NCBI GenBank assembly: GCA_964487415.1
Contig: CAZAPQ010000017.1
Span: 1-64,000, forward strand
Source of the DNA: DRVV01 sp964487415
GTDB lineage: Archaea; Thermoproteota; Bathyarchaeia; Bathyarchaeales; Bathycorpusculaceae
Length of the DNA stretch: 64,000 bases
Direction: 5' to 3'
Program-made: the position numbers and the translations under genes
The notes under the pieces: generated by a model
What the model saw: the letters and a program-made list of their open reading frames with translations, nothing else
The model's database searches: none
What the model was told of the DNA's origin: nothing
Shown: positions 45,298 through 55,430 of the stretch, piece after piece
How the letters are laid out: every line of letters begins with the position of its first letter
How positions within the stretch are numbered: the stretch's first letter is position 1

Positions 45298-48200
45298 TTA
45301 CTGTTGGAGGAGGGTGAGGGGCAAAGCCTTTTCAAATATTTTGCTATGATACTCTTGAAGGGACTTTATCGTGAACTTGCTTTCCTTTATGCGTTGGATG
45401 GCTCTAACTGCAGCATGGGCAGCAGCGATCGTTGTTATGTAGGGCACCTTGTATTCTACGGCCGCCCTTCTAATTTGAAATTCATCGTCTTTTGGTCCTT
45501 TACCCTTTGGCACATTTATGATTAGAGCAACCTTCCCAGATTTTATGTAATCAACAATGTGGGGGCGCCCTTCACTTACTTTCAGAACTGTTTCGGTTTT
45601 TACGCCTATAGCAATCAAGGTTTCAGCTGTTCCACGCGTTGCCAGAATGTTAAAGCCCAATTCCAACAATTTTCGTGCTATAGGTATAGCATGCATCTTT
45701 TCCTCATCTCTGACGCTTATAAACACATTTCCGCTCGTGGGGAGTTTTGTTTCTGCTGCCAACTCAGCCTTATAATAAGCCATCCCAAAGTCGCTATCTA
45801 GACCCATAACTTCACCTGTGGATTTCATTTCTGGACCAAGCACTACGTCAACGCCAGGAAGCTTCGCAAATGGGAAAACCGCTTCTTTGATGGCTATGTG
45901 TCCAAGTTTTGGATGTTCACCTGTAATGCCTAACTCTCTCAGCTTACGTCCAACCATCACTTTAGCAGCGATTTTCGCAAGGGGCACACCAGTAGCCTTA
46001 CTTACAAAGGGCACAGTTCTCGACGCCCGAGGGTTAACTTCGAGCACATAGACCGTTCCATTTTTAACTGCAAACTGCACATTTATCAAGCCAACAACTG
46101 AAAGCTCCTTAGCAAATTTGCGGGTATATTCTTTCATAGTTTCAATTACTTTGTCGCTAATACTGAATGGAGGCAGGACGCATGCAGCATCCCCTGAATG
46201 AACACCGGCTTGTTCAATGTGTTCCATAACCCCTCCAATGTATGTTTCTTCGCCATCACTTACAGCGTCTATTTCCGTTTCAACGGCATCTTCCAAAAAT
46301 TTGTCTATTAGTACTGGATGTTCAGGGGAGACCTCTATAGCCTCGCTCATAAATTTGACCAATGTTTCCTCGTCATAAATTATATCCATCGCCCGTCCGC
46401 CTAAAACATATGAGGGCCTGATTAGCACCGGATAACCAAGCTTTCGTGCAACCTCTTTCGCCTCCTCAATGCTCATTGCCGTTCCATTTGGGGGTTGCGG
46501 AATACCGAGTTTTTCAACGATTTCCGCGAATCTTTTCCTATCTTCCGCCTTGTCTATACTGTCGGGAGATGTTCCAAGAATCTTTGCGCTCTGTTTCTCC
46601 AATGGTATAGCCAAGTTCAGGGGGGTTTGCCCGCCGAACTGGACTATGACACCCTCGGGTTTTTCATGCTCAATAATGTTCATTACATCCTCGAAAGTCA
46701 AGGGTTCAAAATAGAGTTTATCTGCGATATCAAAGTCGGTGCTCACGGTTTCAGGGTTACAATTCACCATTATAGTCTCATAACCTTCTTCTTTTAATGC
46801 CTTAACGGCATGAACACAGCAATAGTCAAACTCTATTCCTTGTCCGATTCTGTTAGGTCCTGATCCAAGAATAACAATCTTCTTTTTCCCTGTATCCTTC
46901 ACTTCGTCCTCATCCTCATAACATGAGTAGTAGTAGGGTGTTACAGCCTCAAATTCCGCAGCGCATGTATCAACCATTTTGTACGTTGGGATTATCCCCA
47001 TTTTCTTTCTAAGCTTACGCACCGTAAGCTCATCTGTTCCAAGAAGGTAGGCTATTTGCTTGTCCGAGAAGCCTAACCTTTTTGCTTTCCGAAGCACGTC
47101 CCTTGGTATGGTTTCAATGGTGTATTTTGAAAGTTCCTCCTCCATTTGAACTATATTCTTTATTTTGTAAAGGAACCACTTGTCAATCTTTGTTAACTGG
47201 TATATTTCATCAATGCTCATGCCCATTTTTATTGCTTGTCTCAAGTAAAAGACCCGCTTGTAGGTGGGTATCCTGAAGTAATCCCTCAGCGTCTTTACAT
47301 CGGGTATAGGCTCGTCCTTTCCATCGGCGCCCAATCCATACCGCCCAATTTCTAGAGATCTAATCGCCTTCTGCAGAGCCTCTTCGAAAGTTCGCCCTAC
47401 AGCCATAACCTCTCCAACCGACTTCATCTGCGTTGTCAAGGTTTTGTCTGCATCAGGGAATTTGTCAAAGGGCCATCTTGGAACCTTAACAACAACATAG
47501 TCTATTGTCGGCTCAAAGGAGGCTGGAGTCTTCTTTGTAATGTCGTTAGGTATTTCATCAAGGGTTAAGCCCACGGCAAGTTTTGCAGCGATTTTTGCAA
47601 TTGGAAAGCCTGTAGCCTTGGAAGCCAACGCAGAGCTTCTAGAAACCCGCGGATTTATTTCTATAGCCACAAATTTTCCGTTTTCCGGGTGAACTGCAAA
47701 CTGTATGTTGGAGCCACCCGTTTCAACGCCTACAGCACGTATAATCTTAATGGCTGCATCCCTTAAAACCTGATACTCTTTATCAGTAAGCGTCTGTGCA
47801 GGGGCAACTGTTATACTATCACCGGTGTGAATACCCATGGGATCCATGTTTTCTATGGAACAAATAATAACTACGTTATCAGCCTTGTCCCGCATGACTT
47901 CAAGTTCGTATTCCTTCCAGCCGATAACAGACTCCTCTATTAAAACTTGGCCTATGCGGCTGTAGGATAAACCTCTTGCAACGATTTGTTTTAGCTCTTC
48001 CTTGTTATAGGCGATGCCTCCGCCAGTCCCGCCTAATGTAAAGGCAGGCCTTATAATTGCTGGATACCCTATCTCCTCAACAAAATTTAATGCCTCCTCG
48101 ACAGAATGTACTGGCGCGCTTTTCGGCACAGGGATTCCTATCTTCTCCATGGTTTCCTTGAAAAGGAGTCTATCTTCACCTTTTTTTATGGCTTCAAGTT

Positions 48201-48561
48201 TAGCTCCAATAAGTTCCACACCATACTCGTCCAAGATGCCCCTTTCAGCAAGCTCAGCGGCCAAGTTTAAACCTGTTTGACCGCCAAGGGTAGGCAGGAG
48301 CGCTTCAGGACGCTCTCTTTTAATTATCTCTGTTAAAACTTCAACTGTTAATGGTTCGATGTATATTCTATCAGCCATTTCCGGGTCCGTCATGATTGTT
48401 GCCGGGTTCGAGTTTACAAGAACAACTTTGTATCCCTCTTCTCTAAGCGCCTTACAAGCTTGGCTTCCGGAATAATCAAACTCGCATGCTTGGCCGATAA
48501 TTATTGGTCCTGAACCTATTATTAGGATTTTGCGGATATCGCTCCGCTTTGGCATTGTCAA
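45298..48561 (-). CDS. carB: Carbamoyl-phosphate synthase large subunit
   Basis: 1087 residues in the expected duplicated ATP-grasp arrangement: first synthetase half about 1-400, oligomerisation domain 400-550, second half 555-935 (GSGPNRIGQGIEFDYC near 570), and MGS-like allosteric domain at the C terminus. Makes carbamoyl phosphate for arginine and pyrimidines. It overlaps carA by four bases, giving a coupled pair. Intact, with no visible frameshift. Confidence 0.95.
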   Translation of the reverse strand: MTMPKRSDIRKILIIGSGPIIIGQACEFDYSGSQACKALREEGYKVVLVNSNPATIMTDPEMADRIYIEPLTVEVLTEIIKRERPEALLPTLGGQTGLNLAAELAERGILDEYGVELIGAKLEAIKKGEDRLLFKETMEKIGIPVPKSAPVHSVEEALNFVEEIGYPAIIRPAFTLGGTGGGIAYNKEELKQIVARGLSYSRIGQVLIEESVIGWKEYELEVMRDKADNVVIICSIENMDPMGIHTGDSITVAPAQTLTDKEYQVLRDAAIKIIRAVGVETGGSNIQFAVHPENGKFVAIEINPRVSRSSALASKATGFPIAKIAAKLAVGLTLDEIPNDITKKTPASFEPTIDYVVVKVPRWPFDKFPDADKTLTTQMKSVGEVMAVGRTFEEALQKAIRSLEIGRYGLGADGKDEPIPDVKTLRDYFRIPTYKRVFYLRQAIKMGMSIDEIYQLTKIDKWFLYKIKNIVQMEEELSKYTIETIPRDVLRKAKRLGFSDKQIAYLLGTDELTVRKLRKKMGIIPTYKMVDTCAAEFEAVTPYYYSCYEDEDEVKDTGKKKIVILGSGPNRIGQGIEFDYCCVHAVKALKEEGYETIMVNCNPETVSTDFDIADKLYFEPLTFEDVMNIIEHEKPEGVIVQFGGQTPLNLAIPLEKQSAKILGTSPDSIDKAEDRKRFAEIVEKLGIPQPPNGTAMSIEEAKEVARKLGYPVLIRPSYVLGGRAMDIIYDEETLVKFMSEAIEVSPEHPVLIDKFLEDAVETEIDAVSDGEETYIGGVMEHIEQAGVHSGDAACVLPPFSISDKVIETMKEYTRKFAKELSVVGLINVQFAVKNGTVYVLEVNPRASRTVPFVSKATGVPLAKIAAKVMVGRKLRELGITGEHPKLGHIAIKEAVFPFAKLPGVDVVLGPEMKSTGEVMGLDSDFGMAYYKAELAAETKLPTSGNVFISVRDEEKMHAIPIARKLLELGFNILATRGTAETLIAIGVKTETVLKVSEGRPHIVDYIKSGKVALIINVPKGKGPKDDEFQIRRAAVEYKVPYITTIAAAHAAVRAIQRIKESKFTIKSLQEYHSKIFEKALPLTLLQQ

Positions 48562-49664
48562 GTGTACTCCTTTAATGTTTTTTCAAAGTCTTCAAAGAAG
48601 AAGAATGTGTCATGAGGACCGGGACCTGCCTCCGGATGATACTGAACCGCCTTTATCGGCAGTTCCTTGTGCTTTACCCCTTCCACGGTATGGTCGTTTA
48701 AATTGATCTGAGTGATTATTAACCCTGCTTTATCCACAGTTTTTTCGTTAACGGCAAACCCGTGATTCTGGGTTGATATAAAAACTCTTCCAGTTTCAAA
48801 ATCCTTTACAGGCTGGTTTGCACCTCTGTGTCCAAATTTAAGCTTGAAGGTTTTAGCTCCTAGGGCCAAGGATATTATTTGGTGGCCTAAACATATTCCA
48901 TAAAGGACTACTTTGCCGGCAAGCTCTCTAGCAGTCATTATGGTTTCTTTAACGCGAACAGGATCTCCTGGTCCGTTGGAAATAAGCACACCGTCAGGAT
49001 CGTATTCAAGAATTTCCTTTGCAGGCGTGTTATATGGAACTATTATTACGTTTGCGAAAGTTTGTAATAGTCTTAGTATACTCCATTTTACGCCGCAGTC
49101 AATTAGAACAACATCTAAGTCGTAGCCTTTTTCTATAATTTTAGGTTCTTTGGCTGCAACCCTTGGAACTAAGTCAACTTCGGTTATTGAGGGCTGAGCT
49201 TTTGTTTTTTCAATTAATTCCTGGACGTTAGGCTGATCTCCATTCTCGTATACTAAAAGTGTGCTCTTCATTGTCCCATAAATCCTAGTTTTCTTCGTAA
49301 GCATTCTCGTGTCAACGCCTTGTATTCCAGGGATTCCATATTCCTCCAAAAAATCCAGCAGGGATTCTTCCGAGCGCCAGTTGCTTGGAGTGTCACAGAG
49401 CTCCCGGACTACAAAGCCTTCCACTTTTATTCCGTCCGACTCAAAGTCTTCTTTGCACACACCATAATTTCCAATGAGCGGATAGGTCATCATCAGAATC
49501 TGCCCGGCATAGGAAGGGTCTGTTAGCGCTTCCACATAGCCGGTCATGCTAGTGTTGAAAACTAACTCGCCTTGAGCCTCTCCCAGAGCGCCAAAGCCCT
49601 CACCGAAAAAGAACGATCCATCCTCTAAAACCAGCACAGCCTTTTTCTGATTATTAAGGCCCAA
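48558..49664 (-). CDS. carA: Carbamoyl-phosphate synthase small subunit
   Basis: Glutaminase subunit. EDGSFFFGEGFG at the N terminus, class I amidotransferase Cys in YGICLGHQII near residue 245, and His/Glu in QYHPEAGPGPHDT near residue 342. 368 residues. The start is TTG. It lies 30 bases after argH, so carAB may be cotranscribed with argG and argH. Confidence 0.94.
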   Translation of the reverse strand: MGLNNQKKAVLVLEDGSFFFGEGFGALGEAQGELVFNTSMTGYVEALTDPSYAGQILMMTYPLIGNYGVCKEDFESDGIKVEGFVVRELCDTPSNWRSEESLLDFLEEYGIPGIQGVDTRMLTKKTRIYGTMKSTLLVYENGDQPNVQELIEKTKAQPSITEVDLVPRVAAKEPKIIEKGYDLDVVLIDCGVKWSILRLLQTFANVIIVPYNTPAKEILEYDPDGVLISNGPGDPVRVKETIMTARELAGKVVLYGICLGHQIISLALGAKTFKLKFGHRGANQPVKDFETGRVFISTQNHGFAVNEKTVDKAGLIITQINLNDHTVEGVKHKELPIKAVQYHPEAGPGPHDTFFFFEDFEKTLKEYT

Positions 49665-49694
49665 GAGGCTCTAAACCCTCTCCACCTACAAATC

Positions 49695-51197
49695 CTAATC
49701 TTTTAAGCATTTCGGAGGTTCATTACTTGAATACATGTAAGATTTAATGATTAACCGCAGTTTTTTATGCGCATTCTTAATTTTACTACGCATCTTAGAA
49801 GTTTCAGCCCTGAGGGAGTCAACACCTTCAATCCGCGCCTTCAACATTCTCTCAACTTCAGAAGGTGAAGGCCCCCCTCGGACGTTATGCCATTCAACGA
49901 TCTTCCCAAGGTCTGTTGCCATTTTTATATCCTCGTCTTTAACCTCCAATGATAAGCCAAGAGACCTTGCTATATTATTAAGAAGCCCGGCGGACAAGTC
50001 CTTAAAGGTTAGCCCTTTGCCCGTCAGTTCCTTGACAACCGCACCTACAATTTTGTGGGAGCTTCTAAAGGGAACCCTATACTTTTTTACAAGCATATTT
50101 GCCAGTTCCGTGGCTGCGAGGAAACTGAAATGGGACTTCTGAATAGAGCTTTCATGCACTTTCACTTTGGGGATGAGTCCTGTAAGCATCTCCAATGAAG
50201 TCTTCATAACTTCTATTGACTCCCATAGGCAGGGGGTTACTTCCTGAAAGTCCAGGTTATAGCCAGATGGAAGGGTTCTCAGCATCGAGAAGGCGGCCAC
50301 AAAATTACCGAAAACTTTGCTTATTCTGGCACGTATAACTTCTAATACATCCGGATTCTTTTTCTGGGGCATGATGCTGCTTGTCGATGAAAATTCATCC
50401 GGAAGTTCTATAAGGTCAAAGTCCAATGAACTCCAAAGGATTAGATCCTGAACCAGCCTGCTTATGTTTATAGATGCGATCGCTAGGGCGGACATTGTTT
50501 CTAAAATGAAGTCTCGACTGCCCACAGCGTCGAGGGAATTCTCAACTATCCCATCAAAGCCCAATAGCTCAGCCACTCTTTCCCTATTTATTGGGAAGCT
50601 TGAGGTTGCAAGGGCTCCTGCCCCCATAGGACATAGGTTGACTCGGTTATAGGCTGCTTCTAATCTTTGGATGTCACGGTTCAAGCAGTCGATAATGGAG
50701 ACAAGATAATGGGCAAAGGTTATGGGCTGGGCTGGTTGGGTGTGCGTGTAGCCGGGGAAAATTGTATTTTGATATTCCTGAGCTGCTTTCAGAAGAGCCT
50801 CTTGAAGCCTGGCGAACTCCTCTACCAGGTTAAGGATCTCCTCACGGAGTTCCATCCGAAGGGCCGTGGCAACTTGGTCGTTTCTACTCTTTGCTATATG
50901 AAGGTTACCTCCGACCTCTGGGCCACAGAGTTCGAATACCTTCTCTTCAATAAGCATGTGAATATCTTCTATGGCGCCCTTGGGTTTTAGGGCGGGCTTT
51001 AGCTTACTTAGTGCTTCGAGAAGTTTATTACCATCAGTCCACCGGATTATTTTCTGCTCCATTAGCATTATGACGTGGGCTTGATTGATTCTTATGACTG
51101 CCTCCGCCAGCTTCTTATCGCTTTGAATTGAAGAGGTAAACTTGACAACGTCCTCTCTTACCCCGGAGATTCTTCCCCCTTGGAGAAGTTTAGACAT
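49695..51197 (-). CDS. argH: Argininosuccinate lyase
   Basis: Fumarase-superfamily lyase releasing arginine and fumarate. KSRNDQVATALRMELRE near residue 105, TQPAQPITFAHYL near residue 153, and the signature SSIMPQKKNPD near residue 270 with the catalytic Ser. 500 residues. Overlaps argG by eight bases. Confidence 0.95.
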   Translation of the reverse strand: MSKLLQGGRISGVREDVVKFTSSIQSDKKLAEAVIRINQAHVIMLMEQKIIRWTDGNKLLEALSKLKPALKPKGAIEDIHMLIEEKVFELCGPEVGGNLHIAKSRNDQVATALRMELREEILNLVEEFARLQEALLKAAQEYQNTIFPGYTHTQPAQPITFAHYLVSIIDCLNRDIQRLEAAYNRVNLCPMGAGALATSSFPINRERVAELLGFDGIVENSLDAVGSRDFILETMSALAIASINISRLVQDLILWSSLDFDLIELPDEFSSTSSIMPQKKNPDVLEVIRARISKVFGNFVAAFSMLRTLPSGYNLDFQEVTPCLWESIEVMKTSLEMLTGLIPKVKVHESSIQKSHFSFLAATELANMLVKKYRVPFRSSHKIVGAVVKELTGKGLTFKDLSAGLLNNIARSLGLSLEVKDEDIKMATDLGKIVEWHNVRGGPSPSEVERMLKARIEGVDSLRAETSKMRSKIKNAHKKLRLIIKSYMYSSNEPPKCLKD

Positions 51198-52443
51198 GCT
51201 GGCCGCCTTTTGCGGTTTGACCTTTTTCCGCCAGTTTCAGGCTGTTTTTTAAAGCATTATACACAACGGTGGGTAGACCCCAGAGTTCGATAAAACCTTC
51301 GGCATAAGCCTGATTAAAGCTTGTTTTAATGTTATAATCTACTAGGCTCTGTCTGTATATAGAGAACCTTGAAGAGCGACGGACTACGCGCATTCCGCCC
51401 TTATATAATTTGAGGCATACCCTTCCAGTTACACGTTCCTGCGTCTTGTTTATGAAGGCCTCCAAGTCTTCTTTAAGTGGGTCAAGCCACAATCCCGTGT
51501 AGGCAAGAAGCGCCCATTGATAGTCCACGTATTCCTTGAATAAGATTTCATGTCTGGTCAAAACCATTTTTTCCAAGTCTTTATGGGCCTCTAAAATAAC
51601 GGTTGACGCTGGGCATTCGTAAACCTCTCTAGATTTGATTCCTACAAGCCTATCTTCGATATGATCTATTCGGCCTACACCATGTTTTCCCGCAATTTTG
51701 TTGGTTTCCTCGATTAACGACACAGGGTCAAGGTCTTCGCCATTTAAGGACCGCGGAACACCACTCTCGAAGTCTATGGTAAGATATTCAGGCTTATCTG
51801 GGGCCTTTTCAGGCGGCACTGTCCACTCAAAGACCTCTTCAGGCGGTTCAGCATCCGGATCGTCTAAGGGACCACATTCTATGGCTCTTCCCCAAAGGTT
51901 CTGATCTATGCTGTAAGGTCTGGTTGAAACTTTTACCGGAATCCCCCTCTCCTCTGCGTACTTTATTTCCTCCTCCCTTGTTAGGCCCCACTCTCGAACG
52001 GGAGCGATTATTTTCAGGTTGGGAGCCAAGGATTTTATAGTGACATCGAAGCGGACTTGGTCGTTCCCGCGGCCAGTGCACCCATGAGCTACGGCGCTTG
52101 CACCCTCTCTCTTTGCAACCTCAACGAGTTTTGACGCTATCAGTGGACGAGACAACGCACTACTAAGCGGGTATTTACCTTCATAAAGGGCATTAGCTTT
52201 TATCGCTGGAAAAACATAATCAATTACAAACTCCTTTCTTGCGTCAATAGAGTAATGCTTTACAGCTCCAACAGCCTTTGCCCGTTCCTCGATCTCCCTT
52301 AAATCGTCAAGTTGCCCGACGTCAACCGTGACTGTTATCACCTTTGCATCGTATTTTTCCTGTATCCATTTGGCCATCACTGATGTATCAAGCCCGCCGG
52401 AATAAGCCAAAACCACGGTTTCAGCTATTTTACATACCTCCAA
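51190..52443 (-). CDS. argG: Argininosuccinate synthase
   Basis: ATP-dependent ligation of citrulline and aspartate. The pyrophosphatase motif LAYSGGLDTSVMAKW is near residue 12, HGCTGRGNDQVRFD near residue 118, and EPPEEVFEW near residue 185. 417 residues from TTG 52443. The start is unclear: a perfect GGAGGT lies inside the reading frame, seven bases before an in-frame ATA that would give the usual short opening (M)AETVVLAYSGG. Its promoter region is shared with the divergent HTH-ACT regulator. Confidence 0.93.
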   Translation of the reverse strand: MEVCKIAETVVLAYSGGLDTSVMAKWIQEKYDAKVITVTVDVGQLDDLREIEERAKAVGAVKHYSIDARKEFVIDYVFPAIKANALYEGKYPLSSALSRPLIASKLVEVAKREGASAVAHGCTGRGNDQVRFDVTIKSLAPNLKIIAPVREWGLTREEEIKYAEERGIPVKVSTRPYSIDQNLWGRAIECGPLDDPDAEPPEEVFEWTVPPEKAPDKPEYLTIDFESGVPRSLNGEDLDPVSLIEETNKIAGKHGVGRIDHIEDRLVGIKSREVYECPASTVILEAHKDLEKMVLTRHEILFKEYVDYQWALLAYTGLWLDPLKEDLEAFINKTQERVTGRVCLKLYKGGMRVVRRSSRFSIYRQSLVDYNIKTSFNQAYAEGFIELWGLPTVVYNALKNSLKLAEKGQTAKGGQHV

Positions 52444-52491
52444 CTTTCCCTAGAACGATTTTCAGCTTGCTTTTAAGCTTTATGACTAAAA

Positions 52492-52528
52492 TGTTACAGA
52501 ATAAGCTTTAAATGTTCAAAATGGTACA
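52492..52528. promoter_or_regulatory. Operator-like repeat between argG and the HTH-ACT regulator
   Basis: TGTTACA (52492-52498) is followed 20 bases on by a 17-mer ATGTTCAAAATGGTACA (52512-52528). The same pair recurs at 58789-58826, and its 17-mer differs at one base. The core TGTTC-n-AAATGGTACA is an imperfect dyad (TGTnCC/GGnACA). It lies upstream of the argG promoter and over the regulator's first codons, which fits autoregulation. Confidence 0.55.
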
Positions 52529-53126
52529 GCCAAAACAGGGGCATCCATTGACTGTAGCCAAAGAGGTAAGAGAATACCTAAAGAACAGACCCTATGTCCT
52601 TGAGGCCTTAGAGAAGGGCATAGTTAATCTAAGCGAGCTATCCAGACAAATTCAAAAGGAATTGAAAATAGGTAGCTTGCCCGCCGTAAAGGCTGCCCTT
52701 AGGAGATTCTCAGAAGAAACCAAAAAGCATAGGCACAAGCGCGAGGAAAAAGTTCTGAAGTTATTGAAGGAAAGCACTATAACAATTCATGATGGGAAAG
52801 CTGTTGCCGTTACAACCATGCCCGTGGAAGTAGAGGATAAAATAAAAGTGAGCTTGGGAAACAGATTTGTCTACTTAACGGAGAAAAGCATTCTAACTAA
52901 AATGCCCGGGATTCTTCAGAAACACGAAGACTGTGTTATGATAGTCATACATTCTCCAGCCGAGCTTGAAGCCACACCAGGGGTTGTAGCCTTCCTCACA
53001 TCGCTTTTAGCTGAACAGAACATAAACATTATAGAGTTCATTTCCTGCTGGACGGACACCATAATTATTGTTGACAGAAAGGACAGCCTCAAAGCCTATG
53101 AAGTTTTATCTAGAGTTGTTGGTTAA
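52521..53126 (+). CDS. HTH-ACT domain regulator, probable arginine/aspartate-family sensor
   Basis: About 201 residues with an N-terminal helical DNA-binding part (residues 8-65; LSELSRQIQKELKIGSLPAVKAALRRF resembles a winged helix) and a C-terminal ACT-like half with TPGVVAFLTSLLAEQNINIIEF near residue 153. ACT domains bind amino acids. It is divergent from argG and convergent with the LysW-pathway operon. I do not recognise a named family; it is not bacterial ArgR. ATG 52512 is inside the operator repeat, so ATG 52521 or TTG 52548 is more plausible. Confidence 0.65.
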   Translation: MVQPKQGHPLTVAKEVREYLKNRPYVLEALEKGIVNLSELSRQIQKELKIGSLPAVKAALRRFSEETKKHRHKREEKVLKLLKESTITIHDGKAVAVTTMPVEVEDKIKVSLGNRFVYLTEKSILTKMPGILQKHEDCVMIVIHSPAELEATPGVVAFLTSLLAEQNINIIEFISCWTDTIIIVDRKDSLKAYEVLSRVVG

Positions 53127-53137
53127 AATGTAAACTG

Positions 53138-54247
53138 TCAACTTGGCGTCTCTTTGTGAAGTCCTAATAAATGGCCGACAGCCCTTTTAATAATCTCTAT
53201 TCCATCCAAATATTCTTGCAAATGTATATGCTCATTTTCCGTGTGACTTAGGGTAGCGTCACCGGGACCGTAAGTTACCACCGGAACACTCATAGCTTTG
53301 CCGAAAATGTTCATGTCTCCTGTTCCCGTCTTTCTCAATAGTATTGGAGTTTTACGTCTAACCTCCCTTATGGCTCGAGATAAAGCTTGAACAAGAGGGG
53401 AGCGCGGATCAGCTTCAAAGGGCTCCACCGAATCTTCAACTATGAGTTTGGTAGATACCCTCGGATTCATCTTCTGGTATTCAATTAGCGATTTGCGGAC
53501 TTCTTCAAGAACTTGGGTGGTTGACAATGGAGGGGGGATTCGGATATCGATGTTTATTTGGCATTTTGAAGGCACTATGGAGCCACCTGATCCGCCACTA
53601 ATCTTGGTCATGCAATAGTCCACATTGTAGAAGTGACTTTCCTTCTTCTCCAATGGAAAATGAATTTTTTTGATTTCCTGCCACACTTCAAGGGCTTTGT
53701 CTATAGCGTTTTCATAGAGCCAATGGGCAGCGGAATGCCCACCCGCTGTTTTGCAGGTTATCCTCAAGCGTAAGTTTCCCCTGTAACCAATCGTTATTTT
53801 ATCCACACCGCTTGGCTCCCCAAAAATCGCATAATCCACTGGGATTCCTTCTTTGACGAGATTTTTTACCCCCTTGCTTGTTCCCTCCTCATCCACAACC
53901 CCAGCAACTATTATTCTGCCCGAATTTTCTTTATCTGCAAATGCAGAAGCTGCGACAATCATGGCTGCCATTGGAGCTTTAGCATCTGAAGCACCTCTAC
54001 CATAGAGTCTGCTATCCTCAATTCTCACTGGTAAGAACCCGGTAACGGTATCCATGTGCCCGCAAAGCATAATTGTCGGATGGCCATGACCAACTTCGCC
54101 TATAACGTTGCCCACTCTATCTTTCCTTACTTTAAAACCAAGATTTTCCATTTCTTTAGCGATAAAATTTGCTATAGCCTCTTCTTTTCCTGAAGGGCTG
54201 TAGATTTCAAGCATTCTGGTTAGGAGGCGAACCGCGTATTCGTTCAT
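53138..54247 (-). CDS. argE: LysW-carrier hydrolase (LysK/ArgE type)
   Basis: Zinc M20-family peptidase that releases the finished amino acid from the LysW carrier. LCGHMDTV near residue 61 and GRGASDAKAPMAAMI near residue 87 supply metal ligands; VDEEGTSKGVKNL near residue 117 holds the catalytic Glu, and HTENEHIHLQEY lies near the C terminus. 369 residues. It overlaps the aminotransferase by 41 bases. Ornithine release (arginine branch) is favoured because lysine has its own DAP operon, but a dual role cannot be excluded. Confidence 0.87.
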   Translation of the reverse strand: MNEYAVRLLTRMLEIYSPSGKEEAIANFIAKEMENLGFKVRKDRVGNVIGEVGHGHPTIMLCGHMDTVTGFLPVRIEDSRLYGRGASDAKAPMAAMIVAASAFADKENSGRIIVAGVVDEEGTSKGVKNLVKEGIPVDYAIFGEPSGVDKITIGYRGNLRLRITCKTAGGHSAAHWLYENAIDKALEVWQEIKKIHFPLEKKESHFYNVDYCMTKISGGSGGSIVPSKCQINIDIRIPPPLSTTQVLEEVRKSLIEYQKMNPRVSTKLIVEDSVEPFEADPRSPLVQALSRAIREVRRKTPILLRKTGTGDMNIFGKAMSVPVVTYGPGDATLSHTENEHIHLQEYLDGIEIIKRAVGHLLGLHKETPS

Positions 54248-55430
54248 TTTCCTCCTTCTCCAGGATCACATCAAGAATGGAGATCACCTTATCTATGTGC
54301 TCTTTTTCAATCACTAGTGGTGGCAAGAACCTGAGAACATTTTTTCCAGCGTCGAGGATTATTACACCGTTTTCGAGCGCCCTCGTAAGGACGGATAGGA
54401 CATCGAACCGAAGTTCAACTCCAAGCATAAGGCCTAAACCGCGAACTTCGCGGATTATCCAATGCCTAGAATGGAGATTCTCAAGTTTTTCCTTGAAGTA
54501 TTTTCCTAGGACGGCAGCTCTTTCAGGCAGATTTTCTTCAATAAGCACGTCAATTGCAGCAGAAGCGGCAGCACACACAACAGGGTTACCGCCAAAAGTA
54601 GTGGTGTGTTCCCCAACTTTTAATGAGGCCATAACATTCTCTTTGGCTAAAGTTACTCCAAGGGGAAGCCCGCCAGCTACAGATTTAGCAAGACATAAAA
54701 TGTCGGGGGTTAATCCCCAATGTTCACAGGCAAAAATTCTTCCTGTTCTGCCAAAACCAGTTTGCACCTCATCAAAAATAAGCAGAATACCCTTTTCCTC
54801 GCATATTTCCCTCAAACCCTCCAAGAATCCGGGTGGAGGAAACCTGACCCCACCTTCGCCTCTTATAGGCTCCACTATGATGGCAGCTGTCCTATCGGAA
54901 ATAGCCTCCCTGACTTTTTCAAGGTTGTCCGGCGGGGCATGCTTAAACTCTGGAACAAGAGGCTTAAATGGATCACGATACTTCCGATCCCATGTAGCAG
55001 ATAGGGCGCCCATAGTCTTTCCATGAAAGGCACCTATCATGGCAATTATCTCTGGTTTTCCTGTGTATTTTCTAGCCAATTTTAGGGCACATTCCACAGC
55101 TTCGGCTCCGCTGTTCGAAAGAAAAACTTTATTCAATCCTTTCGGTGCAATTTGCATAATTTTCTCCAAAAGTGTTGATCGAGCATCATTATAGAGGGAG
55201 CCGTGACATGAGATGAGCCGTTCAGCTTGTCTCTTTATGGCCTCAACAACTTTTGGATGACAGTGACCGACAATACATGTTCCATAACTTCCACCACAGT
55301 CAATGTACTCTTTACCGTTTATGTCCCAGACGAGCGCACCCTTTCCTTTAACGACGACTATGGGACGCTTAGCGTAAACATTGGCCATTAGCCTATCTTC
55401 AATTTCCATTATTTCCTTCTCATTCACCAA
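54207..55430 (-). CDS. argD: LysW-linked semialdehyde aminotransferase (LysJ/ArgD type)
   Basis: Class III PLP aminotransferase. SNSGAEAVECALKLARKYTG near residue 106, FDEVQTGFGRTG near residue 219, and the PLP Lys in CLAKSVAGGLPLGV near residue 245 are clear. 407 residues. It overlaps argB by 11 bases and argE by 41 bases, indicating one translationally coupled operon. Confidence 0.9.
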   Translation of the reverse strand: MVNEKEIMEIEDRLMANVYAKRPIVVVKGKGALVWDINGKEYIDCGGSYGTCIVGHCHPKVVEAIKRQAERLISCHGSLYNDARSTLLEKIMQIAPKGLNKVFLSNSGAEAVECALKLARKYTGKPEIIAMIGAFHGKTMGALSATWDRKYRDPFKPLVPEFKHAPPDNLEKVREAISDRTAAIIVEPIRGEGGVRFPPPGFLEGLREICEEKGILLIFDEVQTGFGRTGRIFACEHWGLTPDILCLAKSVAGGLPLGVTLAKENVMASLKVGEHTTTFGGNPVVCAAASAAIDVLIEENLPERAAVLGKYFKEKLENLHSRHWIIREVRGLGLMLGVELRFDVLSVLTRALENGVIILDAGKNVLRFLPPLVIEKEHIDKVISILDVILEKEENERIRGSPPNQNA

